In this document: positions 42,921-51,313 of the stretch, in pieces
How the letters are laid out: each line of letters opens with the position of its first letter
Numbering within the stretch: the first letter of the stretch is position 1
From: Colwellia psychrerythraea
Lineage (GTDB): Bacteria; Pseudomonadota; Gammaproteobacteria; Enterobacterales; Alteromonadaceae
Direction of reading: 5' to 3'
DNA length: 64,000 nucleotides
NCBI GenBank assembly: GCA_002163005.1
Contig: MAAF01000091.1
Coordinates: forward strand, 1-64,000
Translations under genes and position numbers: made by a program
Notes under the pieces: generated by a model
Seen by the model: only the letters and a program-made list of their open reading frames with translations
Told to the model about the DNA's origin: nothing
Database searches by the model: none

Positions 42921-43061
42921 AGGTTAACTCAATTCCTTTTAATGGCGTTGCTATTCCCTAACAAATATTAGTATAGCTAAATATAGAATGTTGTCATCTG
43001 TTTTATAACCTTGATAAATTTAACTTTTTATACTGGTACCTAACAGCACTCACTACACCTT
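42921..43061. other. Intergenic leader of the STAS-like gene
   Basis: AT-rich, running up to the repeat at 43062. Nothing else seen. Confidence 0.3.
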
Positions 43062-43325
43062 TATACCCGTAATCATTCAAAATGCTCGATTCAGAGTGCT
43101 TGAGCAATGCCAGTTTGAGGCGCGTCGATTAAATCATGGTCATTCCCTATTTCTTTGACGCAACAATAAAATGGGTTTGCTCAAGCGCTTCTGCGATGGG
43201 GCTAAAAACGATTGATACGTCGTTATTGGTATTGAGAATGGAACAACCATTCTCTGCAATCAATGCCTTGTTTAAATCGTTTTTTTCTCCCACTGAAACA
43301 TGCATTTTGAATGGTCACGGGTATA
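43062..43325 (+). repeat. TATACCC-type palindromic repeat, copy D
   Basis: 264 bp from TATACCCGTAATCATTCAAA to the GGGTATA at 43319-43325. The terminal repeats agree over about 25 bp (TATACCCGT.A.CATTCAAAATGC). It contains the shared core CAATCAATGCCTTG and GGAACAACCATTCTC. The terminal arms differ from copies A-C after TATACCC (compensating changes in both arms), which points to selection for pairing. Confidence 0.7.
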
Positions 43326-43335
43326 TACTAAATAT

Positions 43336-44154
43336 TTACCAATGAATGGGATCAACTTTGTAATAATTAGTCAATTGACGATATAGCGCAGGATGCTCTC
43401 TGGATAATTGTTCAGATTTTTCAAAAAACACTTCACTGACTACGGCAAAAAACTCTGCTGGCTCAGTAGCACCATAATAGTCAAATATTGATGGTGTACC
43501 CGCAGCCGCTTGCTTTTTCAATAGTTCAAACTGCTGTGAAAATATTGTAGACCAACATTGATAGCTTTGGTCTTTACCTAGAATAGGCGCACCATTGGCT
43601 TTACCATTTTCTTGGTCCAATTGATGAGCAAACTCATGGATTACTACGTTGTGACCATCGTTTGGTAGTTCTGCACCCTGTAGGCTATCTTGCCAAGATA
43701 AGACTATTTTGCCAAAGTCCCATGACTCACCTGCTAAGGCAACTTTACGTGTGGACTGAACACCATCAGCGCTACGCTGATTTTGCTCTTTAATAAATGC
43801 GCTGGGGTAGACTAAAATCGTTTTTAATTTAGGGTAATAATCCGTTTTTCTATTCAGCAATAATAAACACGCTTGAGCAGCGATAGTAATTTTTATTTCA
43901 GCGGTTATTTTAATGCCATTGCAACCGACGAAATCTTTCTCTGCAATAAATACTTGAATATGCTGTTTAAGCTGTAGCTGTAAATCTGTGGGCATTTGCT
44001 TAAAATAAGGCATTCTTTGCTGGATTATTTTACGCCATTGTTTTTTGAACGGTAGGCTTCTGACCTTATCACGCTTATATTCACGCCAATGAGGTTTCGC
44101 CATTAAGTAGCCAATAATTGCTATGCCAATCAACAGAGGCAAAAGAATAGTCAA
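43336..44154 (-). CDS. mtfA: MtfA (Mlc titration factor A) zinc metallopeptidase, M90
   Basis: 272 residues. An N-terminal membrane span (LLPLLIGIAIIGYLMAK) precedes the M90 gluzincin domain, with HEFAH at 173-177 and the downstream Glu in EFFAVVSEVFFE as third ligand. The DGHNVVIHEFAHQLDQENG block is diagnostic. In E. coli, MtfA binds and inactivates the glucose repressor Mlc and has aminopeptidase activity. In marine bacteria without Mlc the target is unknown. The membrane anchor is absent from the E. coli protein but common in related marine homologues. It is monocistronic between two repeats. Confidence 0.9.
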   Translation of the reverse strand: MTILLPLLIGIAIIGYLMAKPHWREYKRDKVRSLPFKKQWRKIIQQRMPYFKQMPTDLQLQLKQHIQVFIAEKDFVGCNGIKITAEIKITIAAQACLLLLNRKTDYYPKLKTILVYPSAFIKEQNQRSADGVQSTRKVALAGESWDFGKIVLSWQDSLQGAELPNDGHNVVIHEFAHQLDQENGKANGAPILGKDQSYQCWSTIFSQQFELLKKQAAAGTPSIFDYYGATEPAEFFAVVSEVFFEKSEQLSREHPALYRQLTNYYKVDPIHW

Positions 44155-44211
44155 AATAAAACCCTGAATTCAAGAAACATAATGATACCAATGTATTAAA
44201 ATAATGAGTTT

Positions 44212-44526
44212 TATACCAAGTACATTAATTAATTGACCACTTAGCGAGAATTAAAAGGCTTAGAGGCAAGGCATTGATTGAAGCGAATGGTTATTCAGGA
44301 GAATAAGCTCCTGCATTCTCTAATAAGCTGCATCCATGCAGCGTCCTTCTCAAAATCAATAACGCCGCATGTAAGCCTTTTAAACTCGCCCTTTGGGAGT
44401 TCTTAGCAAACTAATAACCGCTCAAAATTAAAGAAATATAGAATGACTATGTTTAAGTAATTTTGATTGTTTTAAGCTCGCTAATATAACTCTAAGTTGA
44501 TCAATTTATTAGTGTAATTGGTATTA
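44212..44526 (-). repeat. TATACCA-type palindromic repeat, copy F (inverted relative to E)
   Basis: It runs from TATACCAAGTACATTAATT to a TTGGTAT end at 44519-44525. The reverse complement matches copy E through GGCGAGTTTAAAAGGCTTAC, GTTATTGATTTTGAGAAGGA, TCAATCAATGCCTTGCCTC and TAAGCCTTTTAATTCTCGC. It has two inner hairpins also seen in copy C: GCTGCATCCATGCAGC and AGGAGAATAAGCTCCT. Confidence 0.7.
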
Positions 44527-44598
44527 CTCATATCTTGGTACGAATTAAGGCGATTTCAAGCACTTGTCGCTTCAACGTTAGTAATAATAAAAAATAAC

Positions 44599-44642
44599 GG
44601 TCAGTACCACTTAATGATATTTATCATTAAGTGGTACTGACC
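44599..44642 (-). terminator. Strong intrinsic terminator after the CapA-like gene
   Basis: Perfect 21-bp arms (44599-44619 and 44622-44642, GGTCAGTACCACTTAATGAT...) around a 2-base centre. On the minus strand the stem is followed by GTTATTTTTTATT. It lies 27 bp past the stop codon of the gene at 44669. The arm length is unusual for a terminator. Confidence 0.85.
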
Positions 44643-44668
44643 ATGGGTATAACGCTAGTTAAAGTTTA

Positions 44669-46819
44669 TTACTTGGTGATAACAACAACCGCGCTTGGCT
44701 TGGCTCTAATGGTTTTACTTACTTTAGATAAGCCCAAGTAAGCTGGTTGTCGGCTATCAAGGGAAAAAAGCTGTGGTACTGGATTATCTGTAAAAGCGCT
44801 ATGCCATTCAATAACAGCAAAGTCGTCAATATCTAACTGGGTTGTGGTGCCATCAACCAATTCGGCCTCGACCAATACACGATAACTTTTATAACCGATT
44901 CTGGGTGAGTTATAATCCACCTCTACATTTTGCCATGTCTCTGAACCGGTTAATTCAACAGTTTTAATTAAGTTTTTAGGACTATTTTCAAAAGCATCAA
45001 ATAATTTTTGTCTCTTTTTTCTTCCTTGCCAGTAATAGTGTAATTTAACGGCTTTTTTACTTTGATAGCTGGCTTTAATGGTAACTTGTCTACTGGCAGA
45101 ATAAACACGCCAAAAGCTTTTTACGCCAAAGGACGTTGGTTGTTGGTTAGTAAGTGCTAAAGCAATACTTGTATTACCACTAACGCCATAATTATTTAAA
45201 CTCATTAGACTTCTATCAAAAAACAAACCACGTTCTGGGCTATCAAACGTTGAAAAACTTTCAAAGTTACTGCCATTGACTAAATTTTTACCCAGACGAT
45301 ATTTTACATTTTCGTCTTCTATCCAGACCTCACTAAGCTGTTGATGCCATGGCAAGTGGTACAAACTCGCTATCTTGCTGCCTTGAGTAAAGGTTAACTC
45401 ATGTTTACTGGATGTTTTGATAACAGGTGTAGCTTTAACGGGCGTATTGTTAACGGATATAACTTTAACGGTTGGTATTTTAGCGGTAATTACACCATGA
45501 CCACCTGATTGGGTAATAAGGGTATTTCTCACCTTAGAAAGTTCGGTTAAGCGCTTCATCACGGTATAACGATTAGTACCCGTGGCTGGTGTTGGTTTAT
45601 AACCTTTAACGTATAAAGGCACTATTTCCGCGCGATGAAATTTACCTTCATCTAACCAAACATACAAAATAAAGCTATGTTGAGTAGCACTAAAATTTTG
45701 GTCAAAAATAAAGTTGCCCATTGAGTACGCAATTAACTTATTGTCATACAGCTCTAGTCCCTGAGTTACATGAGGATGGTGGGCAATCGCCAGTGCTGCA
45801 CCATTATCTAATGCTGATTTTAATCGTTGTTCGGTAACACCTGTTGGGCTGTTAGCATATTCTTGACTACCATGATATTGCACTATGGTGACTCTATCTT
45901 GGTTCACTTCTTGTTGAACCGAGTTAAGGATATTAGCCATTGAACCATAAGCAGCGCCGCCGTGTTCATGGTTAGCTGTTTGCGAAGAGTCAGAACGCCC
46001 TTCCCAGCCGACGTAACCTAACATAGAAAAATCAGTATTCTTTATTGTATCGCGATGAGCTTTTAGCGCTTGTTTTCCGTTCATACCCGCACCAGAAAAA
46101 CCCAGCGGACTTTGTTGCAAAAATGCTAAAGTCGATTCCATGCCAGGCTCTAGATAATCATAAGTATGATTATTACCTAAACTCACGTAATCAACACCCG
46201 CCCACACTAAAGCATCGAGTATTTCAGGGTGAGAATAAAAGGTAACCGATTTAGGAGCGCGATCTCCCGGTTTTTTATCGGCAATTTGTGTTTCTAAGTT
46301 AACAGCTGCGTAGTCAGCGATACTCATATAAGGTTTTATATTTTCAACAATCGCTTTACTATCGCTAAGTCTAGTCTCTGGATGGATCAAAATAGAATCA
46401 CCAAAGTAAGGTTTATAATAACGGCGGTCCATCATGACATCGCCACCAAAAGCTAGCATTACGCGTTTGGCTTTTTTGGTAACTAAGGTGAGATCAGCAA
46501 TAGCAGCATTAGTTTTTTCTTTATTCTGAGAGAAAAGTTCATAATGGCTAAACGTTTGAATGCTCTTAAAGTAATCTTTTTTTACAAAACTCAGCTGATA
46601 AATATCTTCTACTTTCGTTGGTATAACAAAACGTCCTTGTTTGTCGCTGATAACTGATTCATTGTTCAGGGTGATATTTACATAACTCAAGGGTTGTTGT
46701 GATTCATCGAGTAAACGGCCGGTAATATTAACCGTTTGATTTGCACTAACATTAAGTTGAAAAACAATAGCAGCTATTAAAATTATTATCGTTATAAATT
46801 GTCGCATATTTGTACCCAC
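44669..46819 (-). CDS. CapA-like (PGA_cap) metallophosphatase-fold protein with N-terminal beta-sandwich
   Basis: 716 residues with a signal peptide (FITIIILIAAIVFQLNVSA). Residues about 28-95 form a CarboxypepD_reg-like beta-sandwich (VNITGRLLDESQQPLSYVNI). About 115-400 is the PGA_cap domain: AFGGDVMMDRRYY, NLETQIAD, LGNNHTYDY, VQYHGSQEY and AIAHHPHVTQGLE...YSMGNFIFDQ. These are the metal-site motifs of the calcineurin-like fold. The final 250 residues are a beta-rich domain of unknown type. CapA proteins act in poly-gamma-glutamate capsule synthesis or anchoring. No capB/capC is present, so an export or hydrolytic role is equally possible. A GTG start at 46819 is preceded by AGGGG. An ATG four codons later is an alternative. 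Confidence 0.82.
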   Translation of the reverse strand: MGTNMRQFITIIILIAAIVFQLNVSANQTVNITGRLLDESQQPLSYVNITLNNESVISDKQGRFVIPTKVEDIYQLSFVKKDYFKSIQTFSHYELFSQNKEKTNAAIADLTLVTKKAKRVMLAFGGDVMMDRRYYKPYFGDSILIHPETRLSDSKAIVENIKPYMSIADYAAVNLETQIADKKPGDRAPKSVTFYSHPEILDALVWAGVDYVSLGNNHTYDYLEPGMESTLAFLQQSPLGFSGAGMNGKQALKAHRDTIKNTDFSMLGYVGWEGRSDSSQTANHEHGGAAYGSMANILNSVQQEVNQDRVTIVQYHGSQEYANSPTGVTEQRLKSALDNGAALAIAHHPHVTQGLELYDNKLIAYSMGNFIFDQNFSATQHSFILYVWLDEGKFHRAEIVPLYVKGYKPTPATGTNRYTVMKRLTELSKVRNTLITQSGGHGVITAKIPTVKVISVNNTPVKATPVIKTSSKHELTFTQGSKIASLYHLPWHQQLSEVWIEDENVKYRLGKNLVNGSNFESFSTFDSPERGLFFDRSLMSLNNYGVSGNTSIALALTNQQPTSFGVKSFWRVYSASRQVTIKASYQSKKAVKLHYYWQGRKKRQKLFDAFENSPKNLIKTVELTGSETWQNVEVDYNSPRIGYKSYRVLVEAELVDGTTTQLDIDDFAVIEWHSAFTDNPVPQLFSLDSRQPAYLGLSKVSKTIRAKPSAVVVITK

Positions 46820-47208
46820 GTTTGTTGCCCCTAGAAAAGCTATCTATAAGTTATATATCGAGTATATACAATCAAAAACAAGATATTCATTCGTATCTAT
46901 AGGTGGGATATAACCTAAGGATATGGCTTGAAAGTCTATTGTAACGAAAGTTAGCAAACGTCGCTGTTATTCATCCTGTACTCTGCGGACTATAGGTCAA
47001 AAATACGACATTCAAGATGAGCTAAATCAAGCTAATAACTGTATTATCTTTGCAGGCGTCAACGCAGAAATTCCCTTTACAGGTACCACTTAGCAAGCCA
47101 TAACCTTTCTTTATGGGGGAGCAAAACTTAAGTCTTTTCATTTTCAATCATAAAATTACATGATGGTAATCCAAGGCAATTAATAACAGTTTTTAAAAGG
47201 TGATGATA
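46820..47208. other. Divergent intergenic region, no convincing gene
   Basis: Promoter region for the CapA-like gene and for the small gene at 47209. A start-less open frame at 46932-47091 (ending AGVNAEIPFTGTT) may be debris of a lost gene, family not recognised. Confidence 0.35.
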
Positions 47209-47424
47209 ATGGCTAATAATGACGATACCCAAGCGCAAGTGACAACAGACAATACTAACCCCGCAGATAGTTTCGTGGCTAACTCGGCGCCAAGTACAGC
47301 AACGAGTTTAGCAAATGAAAGTAACTCGACAGTGAATAAAATTATGCAAACAGACGAACCTCTAATGAGATACTTCGATTTAGCCGAAGAAGCGAACTAT
47401 AGCTATGTATTAGGCTATAACTAA
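47209..47424 (+). CDS. Small acidic Asn/Thr/Ser-rich protein, 71 residues
   Basis: It starts at the ATG at 47209, 8 bases after AAAAGG (47195-47200). A GTG and ATG just upstream are too close to the ribosome site. The first 45 residues are low-complexity and disordered (ANNDDTQAQVTTDNTNPADS). The last 25 form a possible helix (EPLMRYFDLAEEANYSYVLG). No signal peptide, span or known domain. It is isolated between divergent and convergent neighbours. A real gene is likely from the ribosome site and codon phase, but function is unknown. Confidence 0.55.
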   Translation: MANNDDTQAQVTTDNTNPADSFVANSAPSTATSLANESNSTVNKIMQTDEPLMRYFDLAEEANYSYVLGYN

Positions 47425-47494
47425 GATAATGGTTTGTCAGCTAAATAGTGCTTTGTAAAAGTGATAATTATGTTAGTTATTAAACTATATATTT

Positions 47495-48271
47495 TTATTC
47501 TGGGAATGCTTCATTGTGGTAATGCTTAAGTCTCATTTGAATAAAGTCTTGCTGTTTAATTCCTTTTTCAATAATAACCTTTAGTTGCTGTTGTTTATTA
47601 ACTAAGGGCGATTTTTTTGAAATAGCAATATAGTGTTCGTTACTATGTTTCGGTTGATAATAAGTTTTACTTATTCTGTCAGCGACATTAAGTGCTGTTA
47701 ACATTGCCAAAGTGCTTTCTTCATAGTGAATAAGTAAATCAATACGCCCATGGAGTAGCATGTTAATGCCATTATTAAGGCTCTTTAAATTATATTTTTT
47801 CAAAGACTTATCTTGCTCAAAACCTACATAGTATTGTGCCCCCCTTATTACACCAATAATTTTACCTATCAAATCCTCATAGTTTTTAATGTCATTCGAC
47901 CTGCTATTTAACGCAAAAAATCTAAAGGATAATTTTTCATAGGCAGGGTAAATGAAAATCAATTCCTTTGTTCGCTGCTGGCTATAATCCAAACCAACAA
48001 TAATATCTAAATTACCCTTTTGGACCTCCAAGATACGACGAGCAAACGGCATAGTCGTTATGCGTATGTCCATATCTAACTGGTTAGCTATATACTTTAA
48101 ATAATGGCTCTGCAAGCCACCTTTGAACTCTTCGGCAACCGCGGCTCTAATGATAGTCTCATTCGCTGAAATGGACTGACTTTGTATTAGCAAGTAGTAT
48201 GCAAGTCCAAACACAAATAGTGTACGGGCTATTAACGAGTGTTTTAGTGACGTGTTTTTTAACAGGGGCAT
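47495..48271 (-). CDS. Periplasmic solute-binding protein-like (SBP_bac_3 family)
   Basis: 258 residues. A signal-anchor or signal peptide (LIARTLFVFGLAYYLLIQSQSISA) is followed by a single type-II periplasmic binding fold: IRAAVAEEFKGGLQSHYLKYI, then LEVQKGNLDIIVGLDYSQQR, then YEDLIGKIIGVIRGAQYYVGF, then LLHGRIDLLIHYEES. Such stand-alone proteins in Shewanella/Colwellia relatives are often orphan ABC-type binding proteins without a transporter, sometimes feeding sensory systems. No permease or ATPase gene is adjacent. The ligand, probably amino-acid-like, cannot be inferred. A stem-loop lies between it and the deacylase gene upstream. Confidence 0.78.
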   Translation of the reverse strand: MPLLKNTSLKHSLIARTLFVFGLAYYLLIQSQSISANETIIRAAVAEEFKGGLQSHYLKYIANQLDMDIRITTMPFARRILEVQKGNLDIIVGLDYSQQRTKELIFIYPAYEKLSFRFFALNSRSNDIKNYEDLIGKIIGVIRGAQYYVGFEQDKSLKKYNLKSLNNGINMLLHGRIDLLIHYEESTLAMLTALNVADRISKTYYQPKHSNEHYIAISKKSPLVNKQQQLKVIIEKGIKQQDFIQMRLKHYHNEAFPE

Positions 48272-48282
48272 AGATAGCTTAA

Positions 48283-48320
48283 ATTGTTTTCACCTAATAA
48301 TAATATTAGATGAAAACAAT
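48283..48320 (-). terminator. Terminator-like stem-loop after the D-aminoacylase gene
   Basis: ATTGTTTTCA-C-CTAATA pairs with TATTAG-A-TGAAAACAAT around a 4-base AT loop, with one internal mismatch. It sits 31 bp past the stop codon of the 48351-49922 gene. The T-tract is short (TTT), so efficiency is uncertain. Confidence 0.55.
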
Positions 48321-48350
48321 GAATTAACTACCCTTTAGATAAAGATCCTA

Positions 48351-49922
48351 TTATTGAATAAATTCTCCGGCTAAAGTATCTCGGAACGTCTCATTTTCTA
48401 TCACCAGCGTACCGTTAACAATCACCTGCTCTACTCCTACAGAGTAATTATTCCACTGGCTAAAGCTTGCCTTAGGTGCAAAATTTTGTTGATCAAAAAC
48501 AATGACATCGGCCTTATAACCTACTTTTAAAACACCTCGTTCATTAAGACCAAGAAGCTTGGCTGTCTGGGAAGAACTTCGATTGATAAACTCGGCAAGA
48601 GTAAGCAGCTTTTTATCAACAACATATTTTTGATATTTTTGCGGGAAACTCGCATATTTTCTCGGGTGACCATTTGTACCATCAGATGAAGTGACCACCC
48701 AAGGCTGCACCATAAAACGTTCAACATCCTCAGGGGACATATTAAAAGACGCTACTCTAACGTCACCTTGTTGCACTAATAAAATAGCGGTATCAACTAT
48801 GGGTAGTTTTTTGAGTTCTGATACTTGCAGTAAATTTAACCCTATTAAGGTTTTATCTTTAAACTCCGTTATATAAAGAGAATCTGGGCCACCTCTTCGG
48901 CGAATATTCTCAGTAATTTCTTCGGTTAATCTGGCGGCTAAACCGGGTTGATTAAGTCGTTGATGAAAAGCCTCAGTGGAGTCAGCCATCACCCATTTAG
49001 GCATCACCGCACTACGTAGTTTAGTACCTGATGCTAGCCAAGGGTATTGATCAGCAGATATTGAGGTACCCTTTTTTTGTGCTTGGGTAATTTTTTCTAT
49101 CGCTTGTTTACTTTGCCCCCAGACATCAACGCCTAATGCTTTTATATGCGCCAAGTGTAAGTGTATATCCGCTTTATCGGCAATATTAATGGCTTCATCT
49201 AACGCAGCAGTAAAACCTATGTTGAAGGTACTTTCATCACGTAGGTGAGTATCATAAATGCCGCCATAATGACTAGCAATTTTCGCTAAGGTGATAACTT
49301 CATCTGTATTGGCATAACTACCCGGCACATAATATAAGCCCGTAGATAAACCGATGCCGCCCGCTTCCATCGCTGTTGTTAATAGCGCTGACATTTCAGT
49401 GAGTTCTTCTGGCGTGGCATAGCGCTCTGCTCTACCCATGACTTGTTCTCGTAAACTGCCATGGCCAACTAATAATGCAGTATTAGTCCCTATACCATTA
49501 GTTTTCAATTTTTCAGCCATAGCTATTATATCAACCGGACCGCCGCCATCATTACCATTAACAACAGTAGTTACACCTTGAGTTAAATAATTTAAGTTAT
49601 GGTTTTTATCTTTACTTAATAGTTCTGCTAGAGAGTGAGTATGTGGGTCAATAAAACCTGGACTAACAATTTTATTTTTAGCATCGATTATTTTTTCGGC
49701 CTTAATACTGTGTTCACCGCTAGGATATAAACCACAAATAACTTGCTGGCAAATTGCCACATCTAGTTGTTGAGCTTGAGCACTTTCGCCCGTGTAAACT
49801 GTGCCATTAGTGATTAATAAGTCAACATTATCAGCGTTAACCTTTTGCTCTTCAGTTGAGCAAGCACTAAGTAGTGCTAAACTTACCGATAAGGTGATTA
49901 CTTTTTTATTAAATAATTTCAT
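48351..49922 (-). CDS. N-acyl-D-amino-acid deacylase (amidohydrolase superfamily), lipoprotein
   Basis: 523 residues. The lipoprotein signal has lipobox LLSAC (C21), so it is exported. The amidohydrolase core shows metal-site motifs IDPHTHSLAE, TQGVTTVVNGNDGG, a THLRDE strand and LHLAHIKALG, plus the SSDGTNGHPRKYASFP loop and GLNERGVLKVGYKADVIVFD ending found in D-aminoacylases and N-acyl-D-Glu/Asp deacylases. It would release D-amino acids from N-acyl forms in the periplasm. Its start lies 8 bp after the M14 peptidase stop codon, and the TonB receptor gene precedes that, so the three form one operon read from 54349 down to 48351. Confidence 0.88.
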   Translation of the reverse strand: MKLFNKKVITLSVSLALLSACSTEEQKVNADNVDLLITNGTVYTGESAQAQQLDVAICQQVICGLYPSGEHSIKAEKIIDAKNKIVSPGFIDPHTHSLAELLSKDKNHNLNYLTQGVTTVVNGNDGGGPVDIIAMAEKLKTNGIGTNTALLVGHGSLREQVMGRAERYATPEELTEMSALLTTAMEAGGIGLSTGLYYVPGSYANTDEVITLAKIASHYGGIYDTHLRDESTFNIGFTAALDEAINIADKADIHLHLAHIKALGVDVWGQSKQAIEKITQAQKKGTSISADQYPWLASGTKLRSAVMPKWVMADSTEAFHQRLNQPGLAARLTEEITENIRRRGGPDSLYITEFKDKTLIGLNLLQVSELKKLPIVDTAILLVQQGDVRVASFNMSPEDVERFMVQPWVVTSSDGTNGHPRKYASFPQKYQKYVVDKKLLTLAEFINRSSSQTAKLLGLNERGVLKVGYKADVIVFDQQNFAPKASFSQWNNYSVGVEQVIVNGTLVIENETFRDTLAGEFIQ

Positions 49923-49930
49923 AGTTTTCC

Positions 49931-51214
49931 CTATTCTTTATCATGATCAATTTCTGATAACATGTTAATCATCAAAATATTAGCTGATTTAAATGCAATA
50001 CGTTTTATCTTAGTACGATCGGTATCATCACCCATTTCATAGGTAATGGCGTGAACCCCAAACTTATCAGAAAAATACTGTTTTGATACACCTAGGTTTG
50101 GGTTATTCCCTGGCTTTAAGACCACATTAAAGTTAGGCATTTGTCTATCCAGTTCACCTAACCAATGCCTAACAAAGTAAGAACTTTCAACGCCATAGTC
50201 TACCGGCATAGTATAAAAAATGTCATTTTGAGTAGAGTGAAAATCTACTGCGAACTTAATTTTTTGCCCTTGTGCTACTAGGCCCTGTAAATAATCATTT
50301 ATTAACCTAGTTTCAATCTGAGAAAAGTCATTCCAATCACGATTTAAATCCATTCCATTAGCATTACTGCGCCAATTACCTGCATGCACACCATCTGGGT
50401 TTATATTAGGTATAACAAGCACATTATATTTTCTAAGAAAGTACTTGCTAAGTTCACTGTTTGATAACAGTGTCTCTACAAACGGAAATAAAGCCAAAGC
50501 GCCGGTAACTTCTGGCGGATGTTGTCGACCTAGAATAACCACCCACTCATTAGCATTTTCATCTCGACTTTCAATTTTGTAGATAGGACGACCTTGGGTC
50601 GATGTCCCCAAAATGCTTTGAGTAAAAGCATTCTCTGCGGTGAGTTCTGCTGCCCAATCAACATAATATTGATTATTTATTATTTCTTGTGCAGCGATAG
50701 TAACTGGCTGAGGCGACGCTTTCACTTTCATGATTAAGCGCTCACCCTCTAGTTGGTATTCATGTAACTGCCACGACTTACCATCTTGACTAACTTTAGG
50801 GGGGTAACGATGTTTATCACCACGTACTCTCATGGTAATAGTGATCTCGGTAGCTTGCTCTGCCTGTATTTTAAAAGCATACCAAGGACTTGAGTTAATA
50901 GGCGTATTTTCAGGGACTAAAGTAATTGAATATTCATTTTCACCCGTCTTTTTACATTCATCCATCCGACCGGCAGCAAAATCACTGGTTAGTTTTACCT
51001 GCCCATTGCTACACGACGAATCATGAGCTTTAAAGGCCTTATGCTCTGTAGCCTGAGATGTTTCTACCGTAATAGATGGCTTTGCTGAAATATTTGTTAG
51101 AGTGTTTTTAGCACTAACTGGCTGTGCCTGTTCAACTTCAGTTTGGGGCGATGAACAGGAAAATACAAGTAACAGCGGTAATAACAAAGATGATGAATTA
51201 AACAAATTTTTCAT
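49931..51214 (-). CDS. M14-family zinc carboxypeptidase, lipoprotein
   Basis: 427 residues from the ATG at 51214 (an upstream in-frame ATG lengthens the signal sequence unhelpfully). Lipobox LVFSC (C20) predicts export and lipidation. A beta-rich domain occupies about 60-190. The M14 catalytic domain follows, with zinc ligands H and E in GRQHPPEVTG, H in DFHST, substrate-binding NANGMDLNRDW and catalytic Glu in TYEMGDDT. This subgroup (M14_AGBL4-like/M14-type with an N-terminal beta domain) cleaves C-terminal residues and may act on gamma-linked or side-chain glutamates. The exact substrate is unknown. It is the middle gene between the TonB receptor and D-aminoacylase genes. Confidence 0.87.
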   Translation of the reverse strand: MKNLFNSSSLLLPLLLVFSCSSPQTEVEQAQPVSAKNTLTNISAKPSITVETSQATEHKAFKAHDSSCSNGQVKLTSDFAAGRMDECKKTGENEYSITLVPENTPINSSPWYAFKIQAEQATEITITMRVRGDKHRYPPKVSQDGKSWQLHEYQLEGERLIMKVKASPQPVTIAAQEIINNQYYVDWAAELTAENAFTQSILGTSTQGRPIYKIESRDENANEWVVILGRQHPPEVTGALALFPFVETLLSNSELSKYFLRKYNVLVIPNINPDGVHAGNWRSNANGMDLNRDWNDFSQIETRLINDYLQGLVAQGQKIKFAVDFHSTQNDIFYTMPVDYGVESSYFVRHWLGELDRQMPNFNVVLKPGNNPNLGVSKQYFSDKFGVHAITYEMGDDTDRTKIKRIAFKSANILMINMLSEIDHDKE

Positions 51215-51313
51215 AATTGGTTCTTTATAAACTTGCATGGGAAAGAAAATATGGCCTGACTACTTTACGTTAGCCAAGCCATATAGGTTGTGTTACTAAT
51301 TAATAGTTAAACG

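Noticed and set aside
43136-43345. 69-codon open frame
   Set aside because: It is contained in repeat copy D and is explained by the repeat sequence.
46932-47091. 53-codon start-less frame upstream of the small acidic protein gene
   Set aside because: No start codon, no ribosome site and no recognisable family. Treated as possible debris only.
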